From assembly GCA_030141605.1 (NCBI GenBank), contig JAQGDQ010002386.1, forward strand, positions 188,001 through 252,000: a DNA stretch of 64,000 bases, read 5' to 3'. Of this stretch, positions 1 to 13,100 are shown piece by piece. Numbering within the stretch: the stretch's first letter is position 1; each line of letters starts with the position of its first letter. This DNA comes from Tubiluchus corallicola. Lineage: Eukaryota; Priapulida; Priapulimorpha; Priapulimorphida; Tubiluchidae. The translations under genes were made by a program, and so were the position numbers. The notes under the pieces were generated by a model. The model made no database searches. It was not told the origin of the DNA and worked only from the letters and a program-made list of their open reading frames with translations.

Positions 1-3000
1 AAAATTCCACGTTGTTGCCATTGGAAATAAATCACAAGCACTAAATCTAAACTTCGACATTGACGCAAAAAATCAAAATTAATGTGACAATCAAATAAAA
101 ATCTTGGGTACATGTTTGCAAAATCCAATATAAAAACAAGTAGAAGTCCTTCCTAACTGTAAGTAGAAGAATTGCAGCATAATTTATTATTTATATCATT
201 CTTTCACCCTGTTAAAGGAAAAGCGGATAATTGTGTAAACATTAGTTCAGAATAAAGAATGCTCTAAAGTGATGAAAACTACAAAAGCTTTTTTTAAATC
301 AAAGCTTAGATTAAATAATAATTACCTCGCATACTCAAATTTCGTTAAACTTTCAAAGCCACGCGCGGCTCAGTGATTCTTCTAAGATTGGCAGCGGCGC
401 GTTTTTGTCACGTTAGCGTGGTCGATAAATAGAAGGCGGTACCATGGTAACAATGATCATGAACTACAGTGTTAGTTTCTCACGTCATATGGATGTAGAG
501 CCCATTTTCGTGACATCATACGTTTAAGCAGTAACACTTACGCAAACGTGCTTAACGCGCAAGGGAGATGTCTGCCATTGCACAAACTGTATTAGTTTCT
601 GACGTAAGCAATAGCTGCGTTCGGTTGCCGTTAATTAACTTTCTAAGCTAATTATTCAAATATAAGAAACATTTGCTAACTTTGTAGGCAAGAAAATGTG
701 TATTTTGGACAGTAAATTAAAATGAGATTGAGTCTAAACAATCGTCCAGCCTTCCTTTAAAGTTTAATTACTGTCTGCCTGTATGGCATTTTAGTAGTTA
801 CGCAGTAACGAACAAACGTGAAAAAATTTAAGAAAGGGCACTGAGATTTACCTACAGTGATTATGCCTTAAGTTATGAAACATGCTAAACAAATTTAAAA
901 ATTCGTTAATTCTTTGCGTATAAGAACTTTAGCCTTAGAAATATTTAAAATTCTAAACAAAGAAGGAGCTAGCTACTTATACGACCTGATGGCAATTAAA
1001 GAATCTAAGTATTCATTCCGATATATTAAAATTACAAATGTACCACGCATCAAATGCACTAAATACGGCTAAACTCTGCGACATTCTGCCGCAGTTCGCG
1101 GAATCAATTGCCAAACGATAAGCGAAATGCTTAATGTAGTTATGAACTTATGGTATGTTTCAAAATATAAATTCGTGGAAAGATGACGAATATAAATGTA
1201 CTGCATGTCGCAGAAATTGAAAATTTTATGGTTCTGATTAAGCTGTACTTCCAAACTATGAACTGTTTTCGAATGTGATTTTAACTCGATTAATTAAAGG
1301 CGTTGATTTTAGCATCTAAGTTAGCATTTATGATTTTAAAGTCTGCTAGGATCCAAAGTGTTTTATTGTAGCAGTATAATTGTAAAATCTTTTTATCGCC
1401 TAAGCACTATTTTTACTAGTAGACTGGCTTTGTAATATATGTCGGCTTAAAAGTTATTAGGAGTTAGTGTTTTTTGTGTTTATGTAAAACCCGACTTTAA
1501 ATAAAATTTGATTTATTTTGATTGATTTGAGAACGTACGTATTATCACGTCCGGTATTAACTTAGCGCTAGGCCGTTCGACTGCTAATACACAGTGTGCA
1601 CACTCATGTGTCATCATAAATATAATAGCAGCAAATAAATGCGGTGAAATGTTTTTTTTCGCACTCCGCAACAATGTGAGGTTATATCTATTAGGAAGCC
1701 CTTGCATCTCAGCAATGTACTTAGGCACGGAACTTAACGACTTGGGTTACCAGTATAAAAGCACTACGCTGTTTGGTGCAATTAGTCTGTATGTATAATT
1801 AGTCTGTACGGAAAAATAGTCTAGCATAGACTAATTTTAAAGGGGACAGGTCATTTTGGCGCGGCCGTTTGGGCGCCCGCCCACTTGGGCGCGAGACATT
1901 TCGGCACAAGAATCGACGCACACTACGCTTGAATAATTTCTGTGTCGCACTACAACACGTGATGCTTATAGCTGGCCTATTAGGTGAAACCTCTTTGTTT
2001 CTTTAGTCGCAGACTAATTTTTTCAATGTACCTAAAGTTTTTGTAAACGAATAAACAATTATTTTCGTGAATACGATCATGTAATTGACATTAGAAATAA
2101 TTAAAACACTCACCATGTGCAAAAACCTGCTGTTTTTAAAGCTTATTAAAAACTCTTACAACTCGAAAGTTAAATTACATTACATTAAGATGCACTGAAG
2201 TTTAAAATTACAATTAAATTATATTACATTAAAACGACTTTACAAAACATTAATTAAGAAAGACTGAAGTTTAAATTACATTACATTTAAAAGACAATAA
2301 TTTACGTGAATATTAACCTCATTAAAATCCATTATTATAATAATCTCGTGTCACAGTGTATACAGTAATAATGAAGTTACTGATAATTAAAAAGTGCAGA
2401 GGTATAAAACTTAGACTGTGAAGAGGCTTAATCTTGAAAGTGATAATTATGTATATTTGCGTTATAACGATGCGTTATAACGTTATGTCAGCGTTCAGAT
2501 TACAACTGTCCTGCTACGTTCTGTTAACTTTATCAATGTATGATACTGTGTAAATAATTATCGGAGTTAACAAGATAGGAAAATTTCAAATTGACAAGAA
2601 CGTGTGGAAGGCAAAGTTGAACACCAGTTAAACCATAAGTATACCACAGGTTAAGACTCAGCATTAGTTGACTTAAATTTCAAAAGCTTTTCAATACAAT
2701 ATAGGCGATACACCCTAAAACATATTATGAAAGAAATCTACTTAGATCTTTTCGTATAAGCATTAAACACCTGAATGTGTCAATTTTGTATGATATTGTT
2801 TAAAACCTACTTCGTAAGCAATGTGCAAAAGCACACCTGTTTCATACAGCCAGTGAGTATTAAAAATTGTTCATGTTGCTGTTGGCATTAAACAACTAGC
2901 CTACTGTATTGTCTTACGTAAAGATTTAGTTCATTTTATTCTTTGTAATCGTTAAACATATCGACAGACTGTATTTAGTCAGTTTTCTTCTATTAAATTT

Positions 3001-3092
3001 CTTAGACGTTTATTGAGTAAAGGTCTAAAATAGAAAACTCATTTTTTTCTTCTCCTGCAGGACACACCATTTTCTGTAGGGAGGGTGTGCAC
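1..3092. other. Non-coding DNA, no gene recognised
   Basis: AT-rich sequence with only short chance open frames and no recognisable exon. It holds a GC-rich motif cluster at 1855-1905, a degenerate tandem repeat rich in TTACATTACATT at about 2170-2300, and two copies of the perfect palindrome CGTTATAACG at 2460-2469 and 2473-2482. A short (TTTGA)-like tail near 1495-1530 could be the end of an old retroposon, but nothing upstream supports a coding LINE. Transcription of any part of this stretch cannot be judged from sequence. Confidence 0.5.
1855..1905. repeat. GC-rich GGCGC motif cluster
   Basis: A short GC-rich island in AT-rich DNA contains three to four imperfect copies, spaced about 17 bp, of a motif close to TTTTGGCGCG or TTTCGGCAC. 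It looks like part of a repeat-family terminus, but I see no partner copy in this window, so it cannot be assigned to an element. Confidence 0.4.
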
Positions 3093-3192
3093 TGTAACAA
3101 TACCATAGATATGGTTTGTTTAGATAAAAGATCTTGGTGATTGCTTAGGAGGGTTCTGCATTCGAGACTGTCATGCTGCTCTGATCTTCTTT

Positions 3193-3324
3193 TTTCACTT
3201 CTTCAGTTTTGTCACTAAGTGCAGGTTGCATATACAAGCTAAATTCTTCACGCCATTTTTTCCATGCTTGTGACAGATTGCGTGATTCGAAGTTTAGTGC
3301 GTTAGGTGGTTTTAGCTGATTCAT
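3193..3324 (-). pseudogene. Gag N-terminal fragment (Ty3/gypsy-like)
   Basis: Minus-strand reading from the ATG at 3324 gives about 44 residues with a PPN-LNF start and an AWKKWREEFSLYM segment. This is the usual opening of Ty3/gypsy-type gag proteins (PP..L.F...W..W...F..Y). The frame then runs without a stop into the inverted LTR copy, so only the extreme N-terminus survives and no functional capsid can be made. Family assignment rests on the short motif and on the LTR/primer-binding-site context. Confidence 0.6.
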
Positions 3325-3386
3325 AGTTCTCTACAAATTTGCCGTCCGAATAAATACTCAAAACAACTAGTTCACTTCTGACACCA

Positions 3387-3570
3387 TGTTACACGCTACA
3401 ATAATATTAGCAACCAGACAAATGCGTGCATAATAAAGTAGTATTTATTAAACTAATTAGGAACTTAAACAAAGAAGATCAGAGCAGCATGGCAGTCTCG
3501 AATGCAGAACACTCCTAAGCAATCACCAAGATCTTTTATCTACACAAACCATATCTATGGTATTGTTACA
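3387..3570 (-). repeat. Complete LTR, minus strand
   Basis: This 184-bp LTR has TG...CA ends. It is immediately followed, in the minus direction, by a primer-binding-site-like sequence at 3386-3373. Its first 100 bp recur inverted at 3093-3192. Confidence 0.7.
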
Positions 3571-4579
3571 TGCACTAGCCATTGTACTAGCATGGAATGG
3601 CTTTATTAGTTCAGTAGCAGTTCGGCCCATAGAATGGCCACTATGAGAGATGCAAGACACGTCGGCTAGTTTTGTTTCTCTCTAAATTTATTTTTTAATC
3701 TTTGCATTTTCTATTCTGTTCTTGAACAATTTCTACAATTCTACAACAACAACTCTACTACAAATAGACGATAAAAAGTTAACAGCACTGGAGAAACCAG
3801 TGCAAAGCAAGAGTTGGAGCCGGATTCGCGAAAAATTGATTGGATCTCGATTATATTAAAAACAGGATGTCATGCGTAAATGATCTGATAAGCTCATTTT
3901 AAAATACCAAAATTTTTCAGTGTTGCGGGACTAGGTTTCGCTCTGTTTGCGTTCAAACTTTCACTTACTCAAGGACACAGAATATACGCTCTGAATGTTA
4001 TTTTGAAGTCACTTTAAAGCAGACACCTCTGTAAATCAAAACGTAATTTTACCTGCATGAAATTCACAAATCCTACTTTCTGAGTGACTTAAATTTAAAT
4101 ACTTATCTGTTTTACCTGCGCAATATAATACAAGTGATGCATTCTGAATCCCCTCTTGAGTTCAGTGGTTGCTGCGATAGTTTAAGCACCATACAGGACA
4201 AGACTGCTTCTATCCTCCCAAGACTTGTCATCCGACTGTTTCAGGCGCCAATGTGAAGGTTTGATAACACCTCAACGATAGATTGCTCTCTATGTTTTGT
4301 GTCTAATCTAGTCAGCTATTCAGTTTAATCATAAAGGTTTACTCACATGCAAAACGTTAACAGTTTGTAGATTTCAAATCTTACCCATTTTAATTTGGCA
4401 ATAATTAGTAACTGAGTCAATCATTTTAGTTGGCGTGGGTAGCTCTTTTAAAGCTGGTTTAATGTGTCCCAGTTGTTTGGTCTGCATGGTAGTTTATCTT
4501 CAGGATGAGGTATTCGGACCGAGATCTCTCATCAACCAATAATTCTGGTTCAATCCGTTTACTCATTACTGCATACCAG

Positions 4580-4925
4580 TTCTAACACTAGTGTTGCGAA
4601 GGTGGCCACGAGGTCCAGAGTTCAAATCATATCATTCAAACAATGTTGAGTTGTAGTTGAGAAATCAACTCAAATTCAAAAAAGTTAAACAGAAAATTAA
4701 AATGAGAGCTAGCCAGAACCTTTTCCTGCGTTTCTCATGCTGATCATAATTACAGAGCAGGTGCTTTGATGGTACATGCTCCCACACACATATCCATTTG
4801 TGCACTAAACCGTATTCCATACCATGTAGCTACTATTATAGCTGCTATGTAGTGCTGATATGGAATGGTTTCCCAATAAGTTGAATCATCAGAATGTGAG
4901 GTTGGGGTGAAAATAAATGACCTTT
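4580..4925 (+). repeat. SINE-like dispersed repeat, copy A
   Basis: A tRNA box-B-like stretch (AGAGTTCAAATC near 4618-4629) is followed by a body whose end, 4857-4920, matches the blocks at 28800-28860 and 49344-49410 in the same order. Shared blocks are GATATGGAATGG, an AATCATCA-like motif and GGGGTGAAAATAAATG. The layout suggests a tRNA-derived SINE family with a conserved 3' core. The 5' limit is uncertain. Confidence 0.45.
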
Positions 4926-4980
4926 CGTTCAGCAGTAACAATGTAACAACGTTGTAAATATCCTCAAATTGTATGAACAT

Positions 4981-7084
4981 CGTGTGTATGATACCTGCTG
5001 ACTGTCTTAATGAATGTATAGGCCTAGTATACTGATTTGGAATTGCATGTGGTGAAAAGAAGATTACAAGTAGAGGTCGTGAGTCTGGGACAGAGCCAGG
5101 ATTCTAACACGATTGTCCGATTTTAGTAAAAAGTACAAATTTGAGGATTCATTGACGATGCGCACTTTGGAATTCCATAATCCGCTCTGGCAAATCACAA
5201 CGTTTGCAGTGCGCCAGGCTGGTGAAGAGTTTAAATGCGAAAAAGAAACTTCCGTGTTTTTCAAGATGGTGGCAGTTTCGCGGATCAAAAGTTGCTAAAG
5301 TTTGTTTGCGACTTCGTGTATTATTGATTATCGGCTCTGCAGCTACTAAAATAGAATTGGTTTTAAGAACATTGAATGCTTTGATTATCTGCGATTGTAC
5401 TGAACACGGTTTAGAGTTTTAGAAAAAGGTGTGTAAGACTAACAGTCTAGATAAGTTGACTCACTGTTGGAAGTTTGATGGGTCCACGATGGCATGCCAT
5501 TAGCAGTGCTTTAGTGCAGATTTGCAAACCAGAATTATTTTTAAGATAGCAGATACATTTAGATAGTACTCGCACGACAATGATTAGTTAGGCCGTCAAT
5601 AAAATCTCTTGTTTCATTGATGTATTGAGAACATATCACCCCAAGTTACATTGGCACTGTATAAAACAACGAACTTCACACGATCGTAGACTCTGCTATT
5701 TTTTCTCTTGTGTCAGGTTCTAGTAGGAGACAGCACACAATAAACAACAATGCAACGAAATTGTAAGGCAAAACTTTCTTTGTTAGAACTGTATTGCTTT
5801 TGATTTTTGTTGGTGCATTGCAGTAAAAATGTAATTATAATTAAATTTTGGTAATGGTTTTGTGCAATTGTATCGTGCTCTCTTAGAAACAAGACCAAAA
5901 CTCATGAATTATAATGTAGGATAGATGTGGAATGTACAGATACAGTCTTAACTGGTGTTAGTGTTGAAATTTGCAAAACACCGAGTGTGTGTAATTGACA
6001 TTTACAAACAATGTATTGTCATTAGCATTAATTAATGTCAATTTTTACATTTGTACCACATTTAATTGAATTTTGATATTGATCCTTAGTGCTAGATGCT
6101 GTTGTTTGTTCGGAAGTTTAAGTTTCTTAAATTCTTAATAATGCTTTAAGTGTCTTAACAAAGTGTAGGCTATTCTGTCTGCTATTTGGTGCTAGATGCT
6201 ATTGTTTGTTTGGAAGTTTGAGTTTCTTAAATTCTTAATAATTCTTATGTGTCTTAACAAAGTGTAGCTATTCTGTCTGCTATTTGGGTGTTGATTTATT
6301 CTCCTTTGTAATGAGAGTAGTATAGACCAGGTTTCCCCGTCAAGGAGCCTTTGTAGTTGCTGCTTAATAACTGATGTTGTGTACGTATTTTTTCTTACTA
6401 TTGCACAGTTGTGAAATTAGCTATTAGTGGGTATTAATAGCTAATTTTTGGGGAGCCATGTAGCTGCCATGAGTTAGATGCATTTTCTAATTTCGTGCAC
6501 ATCAGCTTTGTTTAGCAAGTATTATTTCCTCACTCGGCGATGAGGCTTTGTGGAAGAGCATGCGCTCATGGCAGGTCAGCCATGATTAGTGAAATTATAT
6601 TGTTAAATAAATGTTCTGTATACTTTTCCCACTAGTTTTTGCATTTTTTTGACCACCAGTGAATGCCTATTTACTACCTCAATGAGTCAGTGAATTGCCA
6701 TTGCAGTTAAACTGTTTATAGTGATTTCTATTAGTAGTAATATTTAAGTGCATATGTATGTTTTTAGGTAAATATGTTTGAAGTTGCTATCACAACTGTT
6801 ATTGATTACCAAATATCAACTGTTTGCTCAGAGTATCCATTCTGTTACTGCTAATCCCTGGACATTCCTAGATGCACATTAGGTGCTCATAAATGCAGTT
6901 TTTCCCTCAGGGGTCTTTTTATCTGTACATGGAAATCTCTACCAAAAAAATTTCCCCTTACATTGAATACTGAAATACTAAATGGCATGTATAACTATTT
7001 TCATTTATTTATTACAGAATGTTTTGAAAGCTATGTAATGCCTCGGAATACATTACAAAACTGGTTGCATTAATTTTTTTTCAG
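4981..7084. other. Upstream region of the LRRFIP gene
   Basis: No protein-coding exon recognised. The first coding exon at 7085 begins directly after a splice acceptor (TTTTTTTTCAG followed by AATG), so at least one 5' UTR exon and the promoter must lie further upstream, here or before. A tandem duplication is present at 6090-6287. I could not locate the promoter or UTR exon from sequence alone. Confidence 0.5.
6090..6287 (+). repeat. Two-copy tandem duplication of about 100 bp
   Basis: Positions of about 6090-6189 and 6190-6287 are near-identical head-to-tail copies, both running from GTGCTAGATGCT to CTGTCTGCTATTTG with scattered substitutions and small indels. Non-coding. Confidence 0.85.
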
Positions 7085-7085
7085 A

Positions 7086-7190
7086 ATGTCGAATTCTTCA
7101 CCATCTAGTTCTACGCCTGGCAGTGGCAGACGAAGAGGGGACCGCCAGTACGCAGCAGAAGATGATGCACTTAGCAAAATAACTAAAGAG
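7086..7190 (+). CDS. LRRFIP: LRRFIP coding exon 1 (short isoform start)
   Basis: 35 codons from ATG 7086, one base after a TTTTTTTTCAG acceptor, to a GAG|GTAAGA donor (phase 0). It encodes a Ser-rich start, a GRRRGDRQYAAEDDAL segment and the conserved SKITKE that joins directly to AEQRLAAKRAAR in the next shared exon. Confidence 0.93.
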
Positions 7191-10100
7191 GTAAGAACGT
7201 CTTCTTTCTTGAGATAAACTGATTCAAATTAGATTTGCTACTGTTGTTGGTCTGCTTACAGTTAAATTCACTCATAATGCCCTATGCACACCATTACGTA
7301 ACATGGAACACAGTTTTAAATAATTAAGAAATCAAGCTAGAATAATGTGTGGGACATTCAGAATTTTTTTCTGATTAAATGCATTGGCATTACATTACTC
7401 ACAGAATTAGGCTTAGAAGACTATAGAGGCATGCTTATCCAGGCCTGGCTTAGTTTTATCCATCAGTTGGAACTTTATTAGTTGATAAAGTTTGACCTGC
7501 ATCAAGTATTATTTGCATTTTACCGTTTACTTACTGAACTGCAGCAAAAAAATTGGTTAAACTTGCATATCAACAGCTGGGATTGAAGTGATAGTGACAG
7601 TTGATAATTTTCTGGTGGTTGGATGACTTGTGAAATTTGAAGTTTGACAATCAAACTAAAATCGTGTGCTTGTGCCATCTCTAACAACTCTTGCAGTTGT
7701 GGATTAGCCTCTTATCAGCGTCAGCTAAGGATGCTTGGTGATTGCTCATTCGATGGTTTGGTTAGCTATATCAGTCCTATATACATATATAAAGTAAACC
7801 TAGTTTTAATCAGAATACGTTTCATTGTATATTACTTACATATTATTTTTAGTAATATTATAAATTTGTTAATTGGCTTTAGTAGGCGACTAGTATTTTC
7901 ATAATTTGTATTGTTTAGCAGATCTATAACATAGTTGTTTCTGTCTTAGAAGTTGTGAGTTCAATAAAAATGTCATCTGTCATTATCCTACTGGTGTGTG
8001 ACATTAAAGATAAAATTGGAGTAATAATAATCACTGTCATGTAGTTGTAATTCCTTATTTACACTCAACGGTTACAAGTAATGTCATATTTTTCTAGTAT
8101 GCTTTCGCAATGGAATGAACTTAACGAATTTTTTTTATAAAAGATAGCCTACGAAAATGAAGTAAGTTTAAAAAAATTTTAATCAAACCTTTGTAGCACA
8201 TTTTATAGTATTTAAAACATGTGTACTTATTGTCTGATTAGGTAGAATTTGTAAAATTATGCTAATTTAGTTACTCATACGAGAATAACTGCTTTCCAGT
8301 TAGATGATTTGTACTGTAAATAATTTTCGACCCAAAGTTATCAAGGTTTAAATAAGCCGTTTTACAGTTCCATGATGATGATTGATGATGATTGTGAAAA
8401 CGTCAAAGGTTAAGCATACCAGACAAAGCATTTGTGTATACTTTACAACACCTCGCAGCCTAAGCTAATGTAATAAGTACTAAGAGTTTTAACAGATAGC
8501 TAGATCCGTACCTAGTTCATTTTTTGTAATGTATAATTAAGCAAAGTCCATGTAAAATAACTGAAGTTACTGAACTGATGCAGCAGAGCTTTGCTTTACC
8601 CACAGGTCATGTGACCATTATAATTAAGACGCGTTGCTGTGGTACACTTAACTTTTGACCTGCAGTAACTGTGTGTGCACACAACGTAGCTGTGAAAAGG
8701 CTTATTAATAAAGCACACTTTTCAAAATTGTCAACTGTGTCATTTTTTGCATCAATTTTCAAACTATATTATTTAACTGTTTAAGTGGATGCAAATTAAT
8801 GCTTGTTTTGAGCATGTAGGTTGGATGTTTCTATATTTGAGCTAAAAGATTTGGGTGGAACGTTAATAAAATAAAACACTCAAGTTAGCAAATTTGTAGG
8901 TATTTTTGAATACATATATTAAGCATACAAACCGATGAAGGTTAGTAGATTATTTTACTGTTTACTGAGGGAAGTGCTGAAGTGTCTGTAGATTTATATT
9001 GTATTTGCTTTAGATTTTCGCTTAAAGGCCTTTTCTTTTGTTTTTACTAAGATACAGTAAAACATGAGCATTTGTATAATGTTGCATTGTTATTGACCTG
9101 TTGTTTGCTTTCTATGCCAGCAGCTTTGCTTTCTATAAATTTTAATAATGGTCTGGCCATAAAGTTATTCCTGGGTAGCTGTAGTTTATTTGATAAGATT
9201 TGAGTCTTGTTACTGAAACTTTGTTGTAAGATTGTTGTATGAGACAAATAAATTCCGTTCCGTTCAAGTTCAGTTCTGCCCTTTGGTTTCGGTATTGTTT
9301 ATTTTACTTTCAGTTTCTTGCATAAACGCATGTAATATAAAATTGCCGGCCAACTTTTGAATTATTATGTTGTTTTTCTTCACATGGTAAAAACACCATT
9401 TTCACCAATAGATTGTCATGTATTAGTAGAAATGTAGTTGTAATCAAATTCATTCTCTGCACCTGGGTTACATATGCATCCATTTTAAAATGCTGACCCC
9501 TCTATGGGTTTAGTTGTGTCACTCGTCTAGCCGTCCTCTTGTATTCAGACAGTGTTACAAGCATCTAGGTTGCACAGCGATCAGATTTGCAAAAGATTTG
9601 GTAATCGTTCAACCGCCTGCACCTACCTACCTTTGTGAGTGCTTGGTTCTGCGCATTAGCTACCAATACCTGTATTTTAATCTATACCTTATCGTAGCGC
9701 TTATCTTAGCTGTTTACATTGACCTGTTTTCGGTGTTCACAGTAGCATTTGCTCTCGGAGGCTAGTCAGTTGACATCACATCCTGCGATACCGGATGGGA
9801 GCTTTCTTCCTTACTTTCCAGTAAATTAACAGAGTTAAAAGTGGTTTGTGCGGTTTAGCAATTGACGCGTGAGTCTGTTTAATAGATTTCTAACTTTGCA
9901 TTGGAGATGACCAAGTTCTGAAAGCGGAACCAAGTAAAAAATGTGCCTCAGGCAAACGGGTTAATTGCAATGTGTACATAATATCCCAGTGTAAGCAAGT
10001 TATGCCTCACAGATCAGGTCACATGTGTATGAGTTTAAGCTCTCAATGTACACGTCAATGCGCTGACGATTAAACTCTTCTCGTTGTTGGGATTGTCTTG

Positions 10101-13100
10101 CATAATTGTTGTTTATGAAGTAAAGATCATGACATTTTGGTAAAAATTGTGGTTATTTTCAATTGGGTGTGTTCCGTGTTTCGCAGCGGACTTTAGACTG
10201 CACACGTATTCGTGTCTGCAAGTGAAAACACACACAGTGCTCTGTACTTGAGACCAAGCTGTTTCGTTTACCTGTTCTTATATAGCAAGTCATATTGCCT
10301 GAACGCTATTTGATGTATTCTTCACTAATCCGCAACATTACCATAAATACGTAACGATCAATAAATCAACTGCTTTATCAGGGTGTAACATAGACCTTGT
10401 ATGTGTTTGCCTGGCATTAAATACCCACATGATTTTAAACAACGCAGTGTGGTTTATTTATTCTTTAATGTAGCTTGATCATTGCCTAGCTAGAACAAAA
10501 GAATTCAGTGTGTTGGTTATCCTCGTACTACAGCAGTGCATTTGGATTGTATAAAGTGTATAAAGGTACATTGTGTAAAGTTGGCTGTAACTTCATAGGA
10601 ATTTGCAACGAATATGGAAACTGTGATGGTTTGCCGTTGTTATACGATTTTGACCTAGGGACAACAAAAATGTCTGGATTTTTTTCTAAAATTTTCTCAA
10701 AAAGACATTCATCTTCTGACGTGGACGAAGAGACAACAGAAAAGGTAGAATCACCCAGAAAAGGAGAGAAACCAAAGCGAACTAAATCTGAGAAGAAAAG
10801 TAAGAAGAAGGGGGGAAGCTTCTTGGTTGAAGAAGTGAGTAGTACTAGAGAAGAATTAACAGAAGATGCAAAAGAACATCTGGAGGCAAGTAATGACCCA
10901 ACAGAAAACTTTGGCAGTAGACATGCAGGCAAAGATTCTAAGCCAGATGATACAGTATGCATTCAAGACATTGATATAAATATTGTTGAAAACACAGATG
11001 ATTTGGATGCAAATGAAAGCAGCATTGGCTTTGAATGGGGTGAAGAAGAGGAAAGTTTACTTGAAGAAGGTGATGATGTAGAAGTAGCTGGGTCTTCCAT
11101 TTTGTCCAATGAGGAATTATTTCTTGAAAAGGAAGGCAAAAAGGAAACTGATTCCGGAAAAACAGATCTACAGAAAGATGATCCGGGTGTTCTTATAAAA
11201 GATGAAGTCAAAGGAAGCAGTTTCTTGGAAGGTGTTTTAATTGCCCTAGAGCAAGATAAGCAAGTGATAAATATTCACGAAGAACAGGAATGTTTGTTAA
11301 AGACTGCACAAACAATGAGTGTACAGAAAGATCATTTTATGGAAATAAAGCAAAGTGATGAACATGTTTTGAGTGATGACACAGCAATATATTTACTGCA
11401 AGATAAGCAGATTTCTCTTGAATTTCAGCCAGTGAATTCTTTTCCAGAAGTTGTTAAAATGGAAAATCAAAATTCAGTTTCCGAAGTTACTGATAACAGA
11501 GAGGACAATGAATCATTTGAAGGGGATGCTAGTCATTTGGAAGAAAAAGCTATACAGCACATCAGGGTTAATGACATAACTGATGTAAGAGCCAAAATCC
11601 AAGAGGAAGTAAAAAGTAGTACTATCATTGACTCGAATTTTATTTCGCAATCATTCATCGATCAGAGTGGTGATGACATTAAGAAAGATCTGTTTATTGA
11701 AAACAATGTTTATGTTGAGCCTGTTGGTAGCTGCGATGAGGAAAATGGTAAACTAGAAAATTCACCAGACAGAGCTTTTACTTCAAAAAATACGAGCGAG
11801 CATGCAGATACTAAGGAGGAACTTTGTATAAAAAAAGAAACTGCAGTAGAAAGTGGAATAGTGAATACTGATGATTCTGGAAAAGTTGACCTAAGTCCTG
11901 TTGATAGTGATAATAAAATTGGTGTATTTGGCACTCCCGGCATCCTTCATTCGAGTGGTATTTCTTTTGGTGAAAATGACAGATCAAAACTACCAGCTGA
12001 GGTTAACCTTGAAGACATTTCAATCCTAAAAAGTGAAAATCACCTTTCTAATGATGATACTCAACAAGAACATTCCAGTCAAATCTCTGGCTCTAGTTTA
12101 GTTCTTGAATGCTCGATTCAAGGTGCAAACAAAACAGGAGGCAATTCACAACATTCCAGTCAAGACATAGATGTGAGCTCAAGTCAAGAACACTTCCCTC
12201 GGGAAATAGACAGTACCTCACGCCAAGAACATTCCTTTCAAAAAAACAATATTAACTCGAATTCAGAATCTTTTACAAAAGAAGTAGTCAGCAGTGAAGA
12301 CAATTCAGAATGTTTTACTAATGAAGCAGACTATAGCTTAAGTTTTGCAAGCAAAGTCAACATAAGTGCTGGGAAAGTAAAAATTGCAATTAACAATGGT
12401 AATAATTATCCTCAAGAAATTCTGCTCGATAATCAAGATGAGAAGAAACACGTTTGTGTAACGTCATTTGTGTCTGATAAACTTCTTTACCCTGATGGTC
12501 AACCTTGTGATGACAATACTGGTAAAACAATAGAAAAGAATGAGTTACCAGGAGGAAGCAATGAAACTGCAGATATGAAACTAAATATAGTACATGCCAG
12601 TCTTGGTACAGGTCCTTGGGCTGCTGTCATTGAAAGTGATGACAGAAACCTTGTGTGCAGCAACACCATTAAGCAAACAGGAGTAGTGGAAAATTCATCA
12701 ATAACTATTGTAGAACAAGACGTAGGAAAAAGAAATGATGCTGTCTTAAAAGGAAATGAAGAAAAAGGTAGCAGCTTTGGTGATGAAGTGAAGACAGAGG
12801 GAAGACAAGCAGCAGTTAACAACACTGGCTTTTTGGTTGATTCCGAACACCAAGATGAAAAATATGTAGACGATAGCTTAAATGTTACTGCTTCTACAGG
12901 TATCAATATAAATGCAAGTGTTGATGAAGATGTGTTTAATCTTGGTAACTCCATATCTGAGTCTGAGGAGTATACCATTGTACACGATGAAGAGAAAGCA
13001 TTGAATAACCAACCTATGACAGATGCTACACCAACTTCCAAAGTGTATGACTTAGATACTGTTGGAGTGGAAACTGCATCTGTAGACGATTTTGTTGAAG

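Larger units (their letters stand above)
3093..3570 (-). mobile_element. Rearranged Ty3/gypsy-type LTR retrotransposon insertion with inverted LTR ends
   Basis: The block is bounded by a 5-bp target-site duplication, TGCAC at 3088-3092 and 3571-3575. On the minus strand, 3570-3387 is a complete short LTR of 184 bp that starts TGTAACA and ends TGTAACA. It is followed by a primer-binding-site-like stretch TGGTGTCAGAAGTG and then the start of a gag-like reading frame. The left end, 3093 to about 3192, is a plus-strand copy of the first 100 bp of the same LTR with about three mismatches. Both outer ends are therefore the LTR 5' terminus, in inverted orientation, with only leader and gag start between them. 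A short LTR and 5-bp duplication fit Ty3/gypsy (Mag-like) elements. The element cannot encode its own integrase or reverse transcriptase. Confidence 0.75.

Noticed and set aside
10508-10669. In-frame extension upstream of ATG 10670
   Set aside because: No ATG start at 10508 (the codon is GTG), Cys/Tyr/Leu composition unlike the following acidic protein, and a good start context at 10670.
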